64,000 nucleotides of DNA from Euonymus europaeus (lineage: Eukaryota > Streptophyta > Magnoliopsida > Celastrales > Celastraceae), in the NCBI GenBank assembly GCA_963580455.1, contig OY756958.1, forward strand, positions 27,106,501 to 27,170,500, given 5' to 3'. The position numbers were made by a program, and so were the translations under genes. Shown here one piece after another: positions 11,866-22,094 of the stretch. The notes beneath the pieces were generated by a model, which was not told the origin of the DNA, made no database searches, and saw only the letters and a list, made by a program, of their open reading frames with translations. How positions within the stretch are numbered: the first letter of the stretch is position 1; every line of letters starts with the position of its first letter.

Positions 11866-12182
11866 TTCAGGGAGTTGCGCGAGCGACTGCGCGATTTAGG
11901 TTTTTAGCCTGTTCGGATTTTTGTGCTTTGACAGGTATGTTTATCTGTCATTTGTTTTTGTTTGTTTTTTTTTTTTAATTAATTCAACTGTTCACCTGTT
12001 CTTCCGCCTCTCCTACGCCTCACACCGCCTCACGCGGAGGCGCGCCTTGAGGCGCCCGCTTCGTTGACCGAGGCGTTTTTGACCAAAACCCAAACTGAGG
12101 CCATTTGCGCGAATCGGTGCTCCGGTCGAGGCGGCTGAGGCGCGCCTTGAGGCGGCGCCTCAGTTCGAATTTTTAAACCTTG

Positions 12183-12190
12183 ATCGTAGC
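12183..12190. repeat. Right 8-bp target-site duplication of hAT-1
   Basis: ATCGTAGC, identical to 8521-8528. Gag reading resumes at TAC (12191). Confidence 0.95.
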
Positions 12191-13120
12191 TACCTTAATT
12201 GTGCCCAAGGAACCCGAACTGTATCTGAATATACGGATGAGTTTATGCGCTTGTCAGAGCGAAATCATGTTACGGAGACAGAGAATCAGCAAGTGGCCAC
12301 CTATGTCAGTGGTATAAAACCATCTATACAAGAGAAGATTGGGCTGCAAAATTTGTGGAACTTACAGGAAGCCATCAATATGGCCTTGAAGGCTGAGTTA
12401 CTGGAAAAAGAGAAGCGTTCTCCAATTCGACGATATAGTTTTCCAGAAGTTCCAAGCAAGAATGATTCAACCAGTAGTTCCTCTAAGTCATTCCCAGCTC
12501 CCGCAACAGGAACTAATGAAACTTCTCGGAGTTATGGAAGAGGGCAGCCATCAAATCAGTTAAAGAGCAATCCTTATAGCAAACCTACTGTTGACACTTG
12601 TTACCGCTGCCTGAAACCGGGTCATCGATCCAATGTGTGTCCTGAACGTAGAAGAATCAATTTATTGGAGGCGGAAGAGCTCAAACTGGAGGAGAGTGAG
12701 GAGAATGATGGAGATGACTACGAAGGTGTGGAATTCGCTGTGGAGGAGGGTACGGAAAGGTTAGCTTTGGTCTTGCGTCGTGCTCTGTTTATTCCCCGCG
12801 AGGGAGGCCAACGACACAACATCTTTCATTCACTGTGTTCCATTAAAGATAAGATATGTGATGTCATTGTGGACAACGGTAGTTGTGAAAATTTTGTCTC
12901 AAAGAAGCTTGTTGAATACCTACAATTGCCCACTGATTTACATGACTCTCCCTATTCTTTGAATTGGGTGCAGAAAGGCCCCACTGTGAAAGTGACCGAG
13001 TCATGTAAAGTGCCAGTATCGATTGGGAAACATTATAAGGCTGAGGTGGTTTGTGATGTTATTGACATGGATGCCTGTCACCTTTTACTTGGTCGACCGT
13101 GGCAATTGACGTTGATGTGA
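12191..13120 (+). pseudogene. Gypsy gag C-terminal part and protease
   Basis: Continues gag in frame after hAT-1 (YLNCAQGTRTVSEYTDEF, typical of plant gypsy gag). A CCHC knuckle for RNA packaging, CYRCLKPGHRSNVC, lies near 12598-12640. The protease follows, with the aspartic-protease core reading IVDNGSCENFVS (the usual D-S/T-G triad is D-N-G here) and the end motif HLLLGRPWQ. A one-base deletion at about 13106-13112 (after GRPWQ) throws the frame, so the frame ends at 13120 and the protein continues in another frame from 13099. Confidence 0.88.
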
Positions 13121-13586
13121 CTCATAAAGGCAGAGATAATATTATGTTGTTCACTTGGAACTCCCATAAAATAGCAATGTCACCCATTGTGCACGGCAAG
13201 CAGCAGTCCACTTATAAGGAGCAGAATCCAAGTTTCCTTACCATTGTCAATGATGAGCAAGAGCTGAATCTTGCAATCAAAGAAACTGAAAGTTTGTATC
13301 CAGTTGTGATGAAAGGTCTTTTCTCATCCATCAAAGAGGAAAGCACATTGCCTAAAGAGGTCCAGGAATTTCATGAGGTATTTTCAGAGGACCTGCCCGA
13401 TAGTCTGCCGCCAATGAGAAACATTCAGCACCACATCGACTTGGTGTCAGGCGCTAGCTTGCCAAATCTTCCCCATTACCGCATGAGTCCGAAGGAGAAT
13501 GAGATATTGAGAGAACAAATAAAGGGGCTGTTGAAGAAAGGATTCATTAAAGAAAGTATGAGTCCTTGTGCCGTTCCAGTGCTGCT
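13099..13586 (+). pseudogene. Gypsy pol, linker and start of reverse transcriptase
   Basis: Shifted-frame continuation: DVDVTHKGRDNIMLFTW follows GRPWQ once the missing base is allowed for. It then reads HHIDLVSGASLPNLPHYRMS, KENEILREQIKGLLKKG and ESMSPCAVPVLLVP, the N-terminal fingers of a Ty3/gypsy RT. Reading is cut by the second hAT element at 13595 just after the VPVLLVP block. Confidence 0.9.
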
Positions 13587-13594
13587 AGTTCCAA
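13587..13594. repeat. Left 8-bp target-site duplication of hAT-2
   Basis: AGTTCCAA, identical to 16105-16112. Confidence 0.95.
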
Positions 13595-16104
13595 TAGGGG
13601 TGTAAACGAGCCGAGCAGCTCGTGAGCGGCTCGGCGTTCGGCTCGAAAAAAGCTCGTTCGTGTTCGGCTCGATTCATAAATGAGCCGAGCTTGAGCTTCA
13701 TTTTAGAGCTCGATTCATAAACGAGCCAAGCTTGAGCATCACGAAGCTCGGCTCGTTAAAGCTCGCGAGCTAGCTCGTTGGCTCGGCTCGTGGCTCGGCT
13801 CGATTATATTATAACATATATATATATATTTATATTCATAGTTATTAGTTATTATTTAACGTAAATAACTACATAACAAATATAATAGGATATCATGTAG
13901 GTTTATTATCTCAACTATATAATAATATAATAAAGTTAATAAAAGTTACTATATGAATCCATAAATTTAAATTTAAATATACCAAAATATTAATTGAAGC
14001 CCTAGATGGGATATCCCTAACAAGTAAGAAAGCCACAGAAGTTCTAGCCGCCTCAGTCCTCAAAAGTACCCGTTCATGCTTCATCCTTTGACTCCCGTCG
14101 GCGCTGCCTCTCCCACTCTCGTCGGTGCTGCCTCTCTCTTGTAAGATTATCTTTGTCTCTGTTTGCTTTCCTCACTCGTCTTTGATCTCTGCCGTTTACT
14201 TTTGTTCATTTTTTGTATAGATCTCGTCTTTGATCTTTGTTTGCTCGATAACATAATCATGTTATATTTGTCCTTAGCTTACATAATCATGTTCCAACTA
14301 GTAGCTTTATCGGCATGCATTTGTTTATAATCAAAGTTAAAGTAGAACTACCCTCCTTTAATTTGTCATTTTTGACCAACAATTGAAGAATCAAGTTCCA
14401 ACAAGTAGCTTTGTTGGCATGCATTTGTTTATAATAAAAGTAGAAGTACCCTCCTTTAATTTGTCATCTTTGACCAACAATTGAAGAATCAAGTTCCAAC
14501 AAGTAGCTTTGTCGGCATGAAACAAATTATTAAATTGATTTGATCTTTTGGTTTTAATTCAAGTTAATTTTGTATTTCTTCCATGAATTTCGTCAGTATG
14601 GAGAACCAAGCAATGAACTCCATTTCAGTGAATGGATCTACCCAAGATTCGACAACGAATCCTATACTGGACAACTCAAGTGGTCATGATGCCAATGAGG
14701 GGAGCAAGAATGCAGAGGAAAATCCTATTGAGATTGAAGATGATGAACAAGAGAATCCTTTTGAGCAAAAGAAGAGGAAGAAAACATCGAAAGCATGGGA
14801 TGAATTCAAAGAAATCGTACTTGCGGATGGTAGTAAGAAGATGGAATGCATTCATTGCAGACATCGTCTTGAAGTTGTTAAATCGGGTGCTACAACACAG
14901 TTTAATCGACACTTGAAGAATTGTGTTCGACGACAAATTGTCATGAGGGGACAACAACAAATTTCAATCACTACAGTTACTGCAAAGTCAGAAAGCGTCA
15001 ATGCGGTCCAAAACTTCAAATATGATGAGGCAAAGGTTAGAGAGATTTTTTCTCATATGATTCTGGTGCATGAGTTACCATTTTCCTTTGCTGAATATGA
15101 TGTGTTCAATTTGTTGATGAGAAATGTGTCTCCTAATTGGGAAAAATTTAGTCGAGCAACAGCTAAAAAACTTTGTGTTAGTAGCTATGATCTTGAGAAA
15201 AACAAGATAAAGACTCTATTGAAAAGTGTGAATAGAGTTAGTGTAACAACTGATTTGTGAAAATCGGATCAAAATATCCAATACATGGTTGTTACTTGTC
15301 ATTTTGTGGATTCTCAATGCAAATTACAGAAGCGTATATTGAACTTTATTGATGTTCCTCCTCCACATACTGGGATTGTTATTTGTGATCAGTTGAAAAA
15401 GTGTTTGCGTATATTGAACTTTTATAGTGTGTGATAGTGATATTCAATATAACTTACTAATGTTTTTCTTTGCATGATAACTGATAAGGTTGGCAATAGC
15501 ATCATTGAGTTTTCCCTTCCATAAGCTTGAAGACAAAGTTGTGGCATATCACAATTAACGGTTAGTCCTGAATCTTGATGTATTTACATTTGTTTTCATA
15601 ATTTTTTTCCTTTTTTATTTTTGTTGAAGTTGTAAATTTTAGTAACACATTCCATTTATAAACTTTCTCCAGCTGCAGGAGGCTGTAGGAGCAGGAACTA
15701 GGAAGATGAACATTTTAATTAATATTGTTTATTTGTTTGAGTTTTGAATATTAGCTTTGCTATTGGTTTAGTTTTTGGAGGTGATAAACATTTTGATTAA
15801 TATTGTTTATTTGTTTAAGTTTTGAATATTAAAATTGTTGTTGATTTTGGTTTTGAATATTAATCTTGTCGAGCTCGTTAATGGATTTATCGAGCTTTAA
15901 ACGAGCCGAGCTCGAGCTCGAGCTCGTTAATGGATTTACCGAGCTTTAAACGAGCCGAGCTCGAGCTATTTAAATCACTTATCGAGCCGAGCTCGAACGT
16001 AAATTTTAGCTCGAGTCGAGCTCGAGCTCGAGCTTCTCATATTTGAACCGAGCCGAGCTCGAGTACCTCAAAACTCGGCTCGGCTCGGCTCGATTACACC
16101 CCTA
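13595..16104 (+). mobile_element. hAT-2 DNA transposon, 2.5 kb, defective
   Basis: Ends are TAGGGGTGTAAACGAGCC (left) and the complement TAGGGGTGTAATCGAGCC (right), one mismatch, flanked by exact AGTTCCAA duplications. Both subterminal regions (about 13610-13805 and 15870-16095) are packed with GAGCCGAGC/CTCGAGCTCG repeats that can fold. The interior holds only the N-terminal part of a BED-type hAT transposase. It interrupts the gypsy reverse transcriptase, and the RT frame resumes on the far side. It therefore depends on another copy to move. Confidence 0.96.
14583..15430 (+). pseudogene. Truncated hAT transposase (RICESLEEPER/DAYSLEEPER-like)
   Basis: The open part, 14583-15260 (225 codons), holds an acidic N-terminus, a lysine-rich patch (KKRKKTSKAWDEFKEIV), a BED zinc finger (MECIHCRHRLEV, TTQFNRHLKNC) and the start of the catalytic region (FSFAEYDVFNLLMRNVSP). 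It stops at TGA 15258-15260, at the position where the family has tryptophan (TTDLW-K-S-D). Homologous reading continues past the stop (KSDQNIQYMVVTCHFVD, ILNFIDVPPPHTG) to about 15430, then is lost. The catalytic middle and C-terminal dimerisation domain are absent, so this is an internally deleted, dead transposase gene. Confidence 0.88.
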
Positions 16105-16112
16105 AGTTCCAA
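16105..16112. repeat. Right 8-bp target-site duplication of hAT-2
   Basis: AGTTCCAA, identical to 13587-13594. Confidence 0.95.
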
Positions 16113-17770
16113 AGAAGGGTAGCAACCAATGGCGGATGTGTGTGGACAGCTGGGCAATAAATAAGATCACTGTGAAGTATCGATTTCCCATCCCTCGCTT
16201 GGAGGACATGCTAGATCATTTGGCAGGCTCGAAGATTTTTTCTAAAATTGATTTAAGGAGCGGTTATCACCAAATACGAATCAGACCGGGTGACGAATGG
16301 AAGACTGCATTCAAGAGCAGGGATGGCCTCTACGAGTGGCTTGTGATGCCTTTTGGGCTTTCTAATGCTCCCAGTACTTTCATGCGGTTAATGAACCAGA
16401 TTTTACGTCCTTACATTGGTTTATTTGTTGTCGTTTACTTTGATGACATCTTAATTTACAGTAAATCGCATGAAGAGCATTGGACTCGCCTGCGACAAGT
16501 TCTAACCCTTTTACAAGAAAACAAGCTTTATGCCAATTTAAAGAAGTGTGTTTTCAACACCAACCAGCTGTTGTTTTTGGGTTATATAGTGGGTGAGAAT
16601 GGTATTCATGTAGATGTAACTAAAGTGGAAACCATCCGACAATGGCCCACTCCAAAATCTGTGGGGGAGGTCCGTAGTTTTCATGGATTGGCTACATTCT
16701 ATCGGAAGTTTGTCCGAGATTTTAGTGCTATAACTGCTCCTTTGACCGAGTGTCTTAAACAAGGCAGGTTCCAATGGGGAAAAGATCAAGCAGCCAGCTT
16801 CGAATTAATCAAAGAAAAGTTGTGCACAACTCCTGTTTTAGCTTTGCCAGACTTTGCGAAGGTGTTTGAAGTTGAGTGTGATGCTAGTGGAGTTGGAGTG
16901 GGGGCAGTGTTGTCTCAAGAGCGTCGGCCCATTGCGTATTTCAGCGAAAAGCTAAGTGAAGCTAGGCAGAAATGGAGTACATATGACCAAGAATTCTATG
17001 CAGTTTTTCGGGCTCTCAAGCAATGGGAACACTACTTGATTCAGAATGAATTTGTTCTTTTTACAGACCATCAAGCCTTGAAATTTATAAATAGCCAGCG
17101 TAACATTAGTAAGATGCATGCTCGGTGGGTCACCTATCTTCAAAAATTCCCTTTTGTTATTAAACATAAATCAGGGACCCTCAATCACGTGGCGGATGCT
17201 CTAAGCCGGAGGGCTTCTTTATTGATTACTTTGTCTCAGGAGGTTGTGGGCTTTGATACCCTCAAGGACCTCTATCAAACTGACGTTGATTTTGGTGCAT
17301 TATGGAATCAGCGTTTTACACAAGGAGCTGCTGCTGGTGAATATTTTCTCAGAGAAGGATTCCTTTTTAAAGGTAATCGTTTATGCATCCCCAGAGTCTC
17401 TTTGAGAGAAAAATTAATTAGGGACTTTCATGGAGGTGGGTTGAGTGGCCATATGGGCCGTGATAAAACAGTCGAGTGTTTGGAGGAGCGGTATTTCTGG
17501 CCTCAGTTAAAGCGTGATGTGGGAAAAATTGTGAAAAATTGTTTCACTTGTCAAGTGTCCAAGGGGCACTCGCAAAATACTGGATTGTATATGCCACTTC
17601 CAGTTCCTGAAAGTATATGGGAAGATCTCTCTATGGATTTTATCCTCGGATTGCCTCGAACCCAACGAGGGGTGGACTCCGTATTTGTGGTTGTGGACCG
17701 GTTCTCAAAATTGCTTGTAGGAAGACCTCCGATGCTTCTAACATTGCCAAACTATTTTTCCAAGAAATAG
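16113..17770 (+). pseudogene. Gypsy pol: reverse transcriptase, RNase H, integrase N-terminal half
   Basis: RT resumes with [20 protein letters not shown] and runs through [15 protein letters not shown] and the catalytic [13 protein letters not shown] (YFDD at about 16436-16447). RNase H follows ([55 protein letters not shown]). The integrase zinc-binding part shows the H-x-H / C-x2-C pattern ([23 protein letters not shown]), then [10 protein letters not shown] with the first catalytic Asp. Around 17705-17720 about a dozen bases are missing compared with the usual VDRFSKMAHF block, shifting the frame and ending the reading at 17770. The open stretch is long for a dead element, so decay is modest. 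Confidence 0.92.
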
Positions 17771-18567
17771 TTCGTTTACATGGAGTGCCTAAATCCATTA
17801 CCTCGGACAGAGATACCAAGTTTTTAAGTCATTTTTGGATTACTTTGTGGCGGTTGTTTGGCACACAGCTGAACCGTAGCAGCACTGCCCATCCTCAGTC
17901 CGACGGACAAACTGAAGTCACCAACAGGACTTTAGGAAATCTCATTCGAAGCATATGTGGAGAGAAGCCACGCCAATGGGATTATGCTCTCTCTCAAGCA
18001 GAGTTTGCATATAACAGTGCCGTACACAGTTCCATTGGTAGATCACCATTTTCTGTAGTATATACTGCTGTCCCTCACATGGTAGCAGATTTGGTGAAGT
18101 TGCCCAAGAAGACAATTACAAGTTCTGCAGCTAATAACATGGCAGTGGAAGTGGTTGCTGTACGAGATGAAGTCAAGCAAAAGTTGGAACAAACTAACGC
18201 TAAATTCAAGGCTGCAGCAGATAAACATAAAAGGGCTAAGGTATTCAAAGTGGGAGACTATGTCATGGTGTATTTGAGGAAGGAGAGGTTTCCAACTGGT
18301 ACTTACAGCAAACTTAAGCCTAAGAAATATGGTCCCTACAAGGTGCTCAGGAAATTGAATGAAAATGCATATGTTGTTGATCTTCCAGACTCTATGAATA
18401 TCTCTAGGACCTTCAATGTGGCTGACTTGTATGACTACCAACCGGAAGAAGTTCTTTATCCAGACACTAACTCAGAGGCGAGTTCTCCTGAAGAGGAAGA
18501 GACTGATGCAGAACTACTAGCTGAGCAGTTCGAGTCTCAGTTAGAGAAGCGTAAGAAGAAGAAATAA
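17721..18567 (+). pseudogene. Gypsy pol: integrase C-terminal half
   Basis: After the integrase frameshift the protein continues in a new frame: [20 protein letters not shown], then [12 protein letters not shown] with the second catalytic Asp, [16 protein letters not shown] with the catalytic Glu, and [10 protein letters not shown]. The C-terminal GPY/F region ([29 protein letters not shown]) ends in an acidic and lysine tail. No clear chromodomain is seen. The upstream part of this open frame (17617-17720) is out of frame with integrase and is not protein. Confidence 0.9.
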
Positions 18568-18840
18568 TTATATGTCCAGTGTTTGTTTTGTTAGGTAATA
18601 TTTTAATTAAGGGTACTTTTGTATTATCCTTTGTGAACCCTAGTGTCTCCTATGTGAGTTGTATTAAGGTTTGTGGCCGCAAGCCAGGGGGACTACTTTT
18701 GAAGAACTACTAAATATATCTCTTGGAGCTCAGCTCATCTCTGGTGGATTCCAGATTACTTCTGCTGCAGGTTCATGTTTGTGTACTTGTAGGGTTAAGT
18801 GTATTAGATAAAGGGTTGACCAACCAGTTCCAACAATCCA
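18568..18840 (+). repeat. Probable degraded 3' LTR / 3' end of the gypsy element
   Basis: The stretch after the pol stop contains T-rich and GGTACTTTTGTATTAT / AACCCTAG blocks like those in LTRs of related plant gypsy elements, and ends near GGGTTGACCAACCAGTTCC. No matching copy exists at the left end, so LTR identity rests on resemblance only. Confidence 0.4.
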
Positions 18841-19400
18841 CAACCTGAACAACCTCTAATAGCACTCAATACAACGTAAAAGCAGTCAAGATTAAAGGAT
18901 GCTTCAACCTGAACACGAGAACTAGCAAGCTTCATGAATCAAGAATAAGTAATGCAATTGTTTCAAGTTTCAACGGCTTTCGCAGGTCCTCTCTACTAAT
19001 ACTAGAAAAATCAATTGACAAAATATCTGCTTTTGCATGCTCTTTCCATACAACATGGCCGAAAAGTTTCATTTTCTTCCAAATGGTATTCATATATGGT
19101 AAATGAACTGCATATCATAGAACAATCAAAAGAAATTTGCCTGCTTCATCACATGAACAATATATCAGCTTAATAATCTCAAGAGTGTAAAAGTGACTGT
19201 ACCGCAAACCTGTTCACTGGGAAATACAAAGATCTCTTCAAAGAAGTACCTCTGTTGATCCGCCCCGAAAACTCACAATCTCCACATAAATATACTTCCC
19301 GAAATCCCCTGCAACAAAAAATAAACAACCAAATCCCACATAAAGCAACGAATCAAATGGAAACCCGATGGAATTTTTAACCTAACAAAGCATAAAAGTA
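18840..19400 (-). other. Flanking host DNA, possible intron of the second SAP gene (distal part)
   Basis: No coding sequence is seen. Several minus-strand donor-like sites exist (for example GTACTT at about 19250 and GTTAAA at about 19378), so the exact exon boundary cannot be fixed by eye. Confidence 0.4.
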
Positions 19401-19600
19401 ACTAAAATATGTCGAGGCTGGCATAATTCCAGCTAAAAAAAGGTTGCATGTTTGCGAGAGGGCGGGGGGGGGGGGGGGGGGGTTTGGTGGGCCGTGGAGA
19501 GGGACCAACCCGAGAGTGAACAGGAAGTCGTCGTGACAGGGCTTGGGAAGACTGAGAGGGAGCGGAGCGGATCCTTGAATGGTTGTAGGATTTATACAAC
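19400..19600 (-). promoter_or_regulatory. Candidate promoter and 5' exon of the second SAP gene
   Basis: On the minus strand a TATAAAT box (complement of 19590-19596) is followed by about 150 bp of C/T-rich, comparatively GC-rich sequence, typical of a plant transcription start and 5' leader. The nearest downstream minus-strand gene is the SAP at 7303, whose coding exon is preceded by a splice acceptor. The pairing is inferred from position and the acceptor, not shown. Confidence 0.4.
19464..19482. repeat. Homopolymer run of 19 G
   Basis: Uninterrupted G run (C on the minus strand) inside the candidate 5' leader. It is G-quadruplex-prone and also prone to assembly length error. Confidence 0.95.
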
Positions 19601-19917
19601 GTTGTTGGATTGGAGTGGAATAATCTCGTATAATGTCGGTTCATCCGATCTTTTTTTGTTGGTCGTGAGTCACCGAACACGTGGCATGTCATCTTGGATA
19701 TGGAAAAATTGAAGGGCCCACCTCATGGGAATCCCATAAATCCCTTTCCAAATAGTTGCCCAAGTGCCCAACTCTTTCCCAAAGGCACGTAAGTTTGATG
19801 GGGGAAGCCGGGGTCGCCTTCAGTGATCCGTGCTATAAATGGAATTTCAAATACTAATAAAAATATTTTATTTTAAAAAAATTATAATTGTTATCTGGTT
19901 AAAATTACGATTCTATT

Positions 19918-20423
19918 TAGAGATGTCAAAAATATTCATATCCAATTTTATATTCGCATAATCCGTCCCAAATTATATGGGTATGACCTGTTAATTAACG
20001 GTTACGGATATTTTCATGGACAAAATAGCGGAGCAGATACAGAGACGGGTTTGTCGAAATCCAACCCGCCTTATACCCGTATATATTATTAATTATATAT
20101 ATATGTATATTTTTAATATATATGTTATTATTTTTATTATTATTTATAAAATTAACAAGAACAAATCAATAAAAAAATTCATAAAAGTATATCATTTGCG
20201 TATATTTAATTTTTTAAGTAAACGTATTTATTTATTTATTTAATATGTAATATAAATAGTTATGAAACTCATGAATTGGCAGGGCGGGTAAATAAACGGG
20301 GATTCTCTATCCCAACGGGTACGGGGATGGACCAATAATTAAATTATTCAACGGGTATGAATAATAATTTTTTTAACGGGTACGAGGATAGGCGAAGGGG
20401 TACCCGCCCCGTTGACATCCATA
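19918..20423. mobile_element. Small non-autonomous hAT-like element, about 506 bp
   Basis: Left end TAGAGATGTCAAAAATATTC and right end, complemented, TATGGATGTCAACGGGGCGG share the hAT-type tip T-A-x-x-GATGTCAA. Flanks are ATTCTATT (19910-19917) and ATTCTAAC (20424-20431), six of eight identical, in keeping with an aged 8-bp duplication. Inside are GGGTA/ACGGGTACGGGG repeats near both ends and an AT-rich core, no transposase. Confidence 0.7.
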
Positions 20424-20431
20424 ATTCTAAC

Positions 20432-20990
20432 GACATATTATTTGTGCAAAATAAAAATTAAATTGATCGCAAAAGGGAAAATAATTTTGAACCATTAATA
20501 TAAACTTGAAGTTTTCACTTTTTATTTCTTTTTTGTTTGGCACAAATAATATACTTCTAACATGTAATTTCGAACACATCACATTCATAATTTTTAAAAA
20601 GAAAAATAATTTTTTAATATTATAAATTCCATTTACAGTGGACTCCGCTGTCATAAAATTATAGCAGACCCCGAGATTCTGTTTGATGGTAGTGTAACGA
20701 TATCAAATTTGGCTCACGTTTTGAGGAGATAATGAGGCGAGATAAGGGTGATAATCACTCATTAATTTATTTTACATTTTAATTAAGTTTAGAAGGTGGA
20801 AGATTAACAAAGCTCGCAAATAAGGTGGAATTAGCTAATGTCCACAAAATATGAGTTTTGATGTTTAAGAAACTATCATACTCTTGTTATTAATTAATTA
20901 CAATCATAAAATTAATATATATTATTCTTTTTTATGTAAAAAAAAGGATAATATGAAAAATTGTCAATTAAAATTCTAACATTATTGTCA
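20432..20990. other. Intergenic AT-rich DNA
   Basis: No gene, hairpin or repeat of note was seen. Confidence 0.5.
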
Positions 20991-20997
20991 CTCTTCA

Positions 20998-21710
20998 TTT
21001 CATACTAAATATGACAATATTTATGATATTATCAAAACGACCCCACCAATCAGGACATGACACGTATCACTGTATTAAGCATGTTACCTCGGTCCATGGA
21101 AGAAATCGATGTGCTCAAGCGGTCGCAAAGGCCTACCGAGGATGCCACTTCGGTAATCACTACTCATGTCGGGCATGTCTTCTCGGTTTACCGAGGAGGT
21201 ACTCAACACTACACGATGTCCTACACTGATGAGGAGACTCACATTAAAGAGAATTCTGATTCCAACTGAGAGAATAGTCCTACCGAGACTCGAACTCCAG
21301 TGATCCCGATATTAACGGTGCAGATGGCAGAAAGAAAGAGTCTTAATATTATTCAATCTCAGATTCTCCTACTCCTATATAATGCTCTCAAAGTCAAGTA
21401 TGAGAGGATCTAAGCACAATTCTTATATTTAAGTTTATAGAGAGTTCCGAACAACCGAGCTCCCCTTGCTTTTGATTACAAACTGACTTGAGCGTTGGAG
21501 TGCTTACGCCAGAGAACAACCTCTGGTGGGCCTTCAAGCTCACGTTTGCTTATTGTGCAAGCACTTCATCCACAACCTACAAGCTAGTCCGACCACATGA
21601 CACGTCATCTAGATCGGTCACTTTTTTGACTTCATCAATTCATATCACACTCGACTCATACTCATCGAACAACCAAGCAAATGTCACGTTATTATAGCAA
21701 TTATCCTCTA
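20998..21710 (+). repeat. LTR-like retrotransposon fragment
   Basis: The stretch shows features of a plant gypsy LTR: several ACCGAG/TCGGT blocks, CTATATAATGCTCTCA at about 21374 (TATA-like), and GACTTGAGCGTTGGAGTGCTT at about 21485, a block commonly found in the R/U5 region of such LTRs. No coding region, primer site or partner LTR is present, so it may be a solo or broken LTR. Ends were not defined. Confidence 0.5.
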
Positions 21711-22094
21711 TTCATCAAGCACCCTATAACAATTTGATTAAATAAGTTAGAGTCATACCATAGTTACATCTCCTCTACATACTCTACCAACTAGTTCAAT
21801 GTATTTGTAAGGTGTCCTTGTGTTCCAAATGTCTATCCAAATTTTATAATTATGGACTAGTTTCTTTACCCCTGTCGAACTATAATTGGGAAACTTTTTC
21901 TCATATTCCATCGCATCCGAGTGATGATATATTGCATCACTCGTTGAGGATGTCCTAACAGTTATTATTTGTTTAAAATTTAATGTAGTGCTAACTCTCA
22001 TTCAATTATCAATACATTGAGTTTTAATATAGGTTTTGACTCGTGCCGACTCTAAATTTTGTGGATAGAGATTCGAATCATACAGCTCTGTTTT

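Larger units (their letters stand above)
8529..12182 (-). mobile_element. hAT-1 DNA transposon, apparently complete, 3.65 kb
   Basis: Both ends carry the same 19-bp terminal inverted repeat, CAAGGTTTAAAAATTCGAA (8529-8547 and its exact complement at 12164-12182), flanked by the exact 8-bp duplication ATCGTAGC. The subterminal zones are filled with AGGCG/GAGGCG repeats (about 8550-8610 and 12010-12160), the kind of sites hAT transposases bind. One five-exon transposase gene fills the interior on the minus strand. The element interrupts gypsy gag cleanly. Perfect ends, perfect duplication and an open transposase point to a young and possibly autonomous copy. Confidence 0.97.
8330..18840 (+). 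mobile_element. Decayed Ty3/gypsy retrotransposon, split by two hAT elements
   Basis: Plus-strand gag-pol order is visible: gag, CCHC knuckle, protease, reverse transcriptase, RNase H, integrase. Removing the two hAT insertions (each with one copy of its 8-bp duplication) restores collinear reading across both junctions. Damage includes a stop in gag, a one-base deletion after protease and a small deletion in integrase. The left end is uncertain: gag-like reading can be followed only to about 8340, so the 5' LTR and gag start appear lost. The right end, 18568-18840, looks like a degraded LTR (GGTTGACCAACCAGTTCC near the end) but no intact LTR pair was found. The RT resembles chromoviruses of the CRM/Galadriel kind; that placement is tentative. 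Confidence 0.85.

Noticed and set aside
11517..11978. Leucine/serine/glycine-rich open frames
   Set aside because: They run through the 16-18 bp tandem repeats of hAT-1 and owe their openness to the repeat.
19402..19712. ORFs on both strands through the poly-G region
   Set aside because: Proline or glycine runs come from the G homopolymer; better read as promoter and leader sequence.
21011..21269. Overlapping ORFs with MTRITVLSMLPRSM-like text
   Set aside because: They lie in an LTR-like repeat and have no protein family resemblance.
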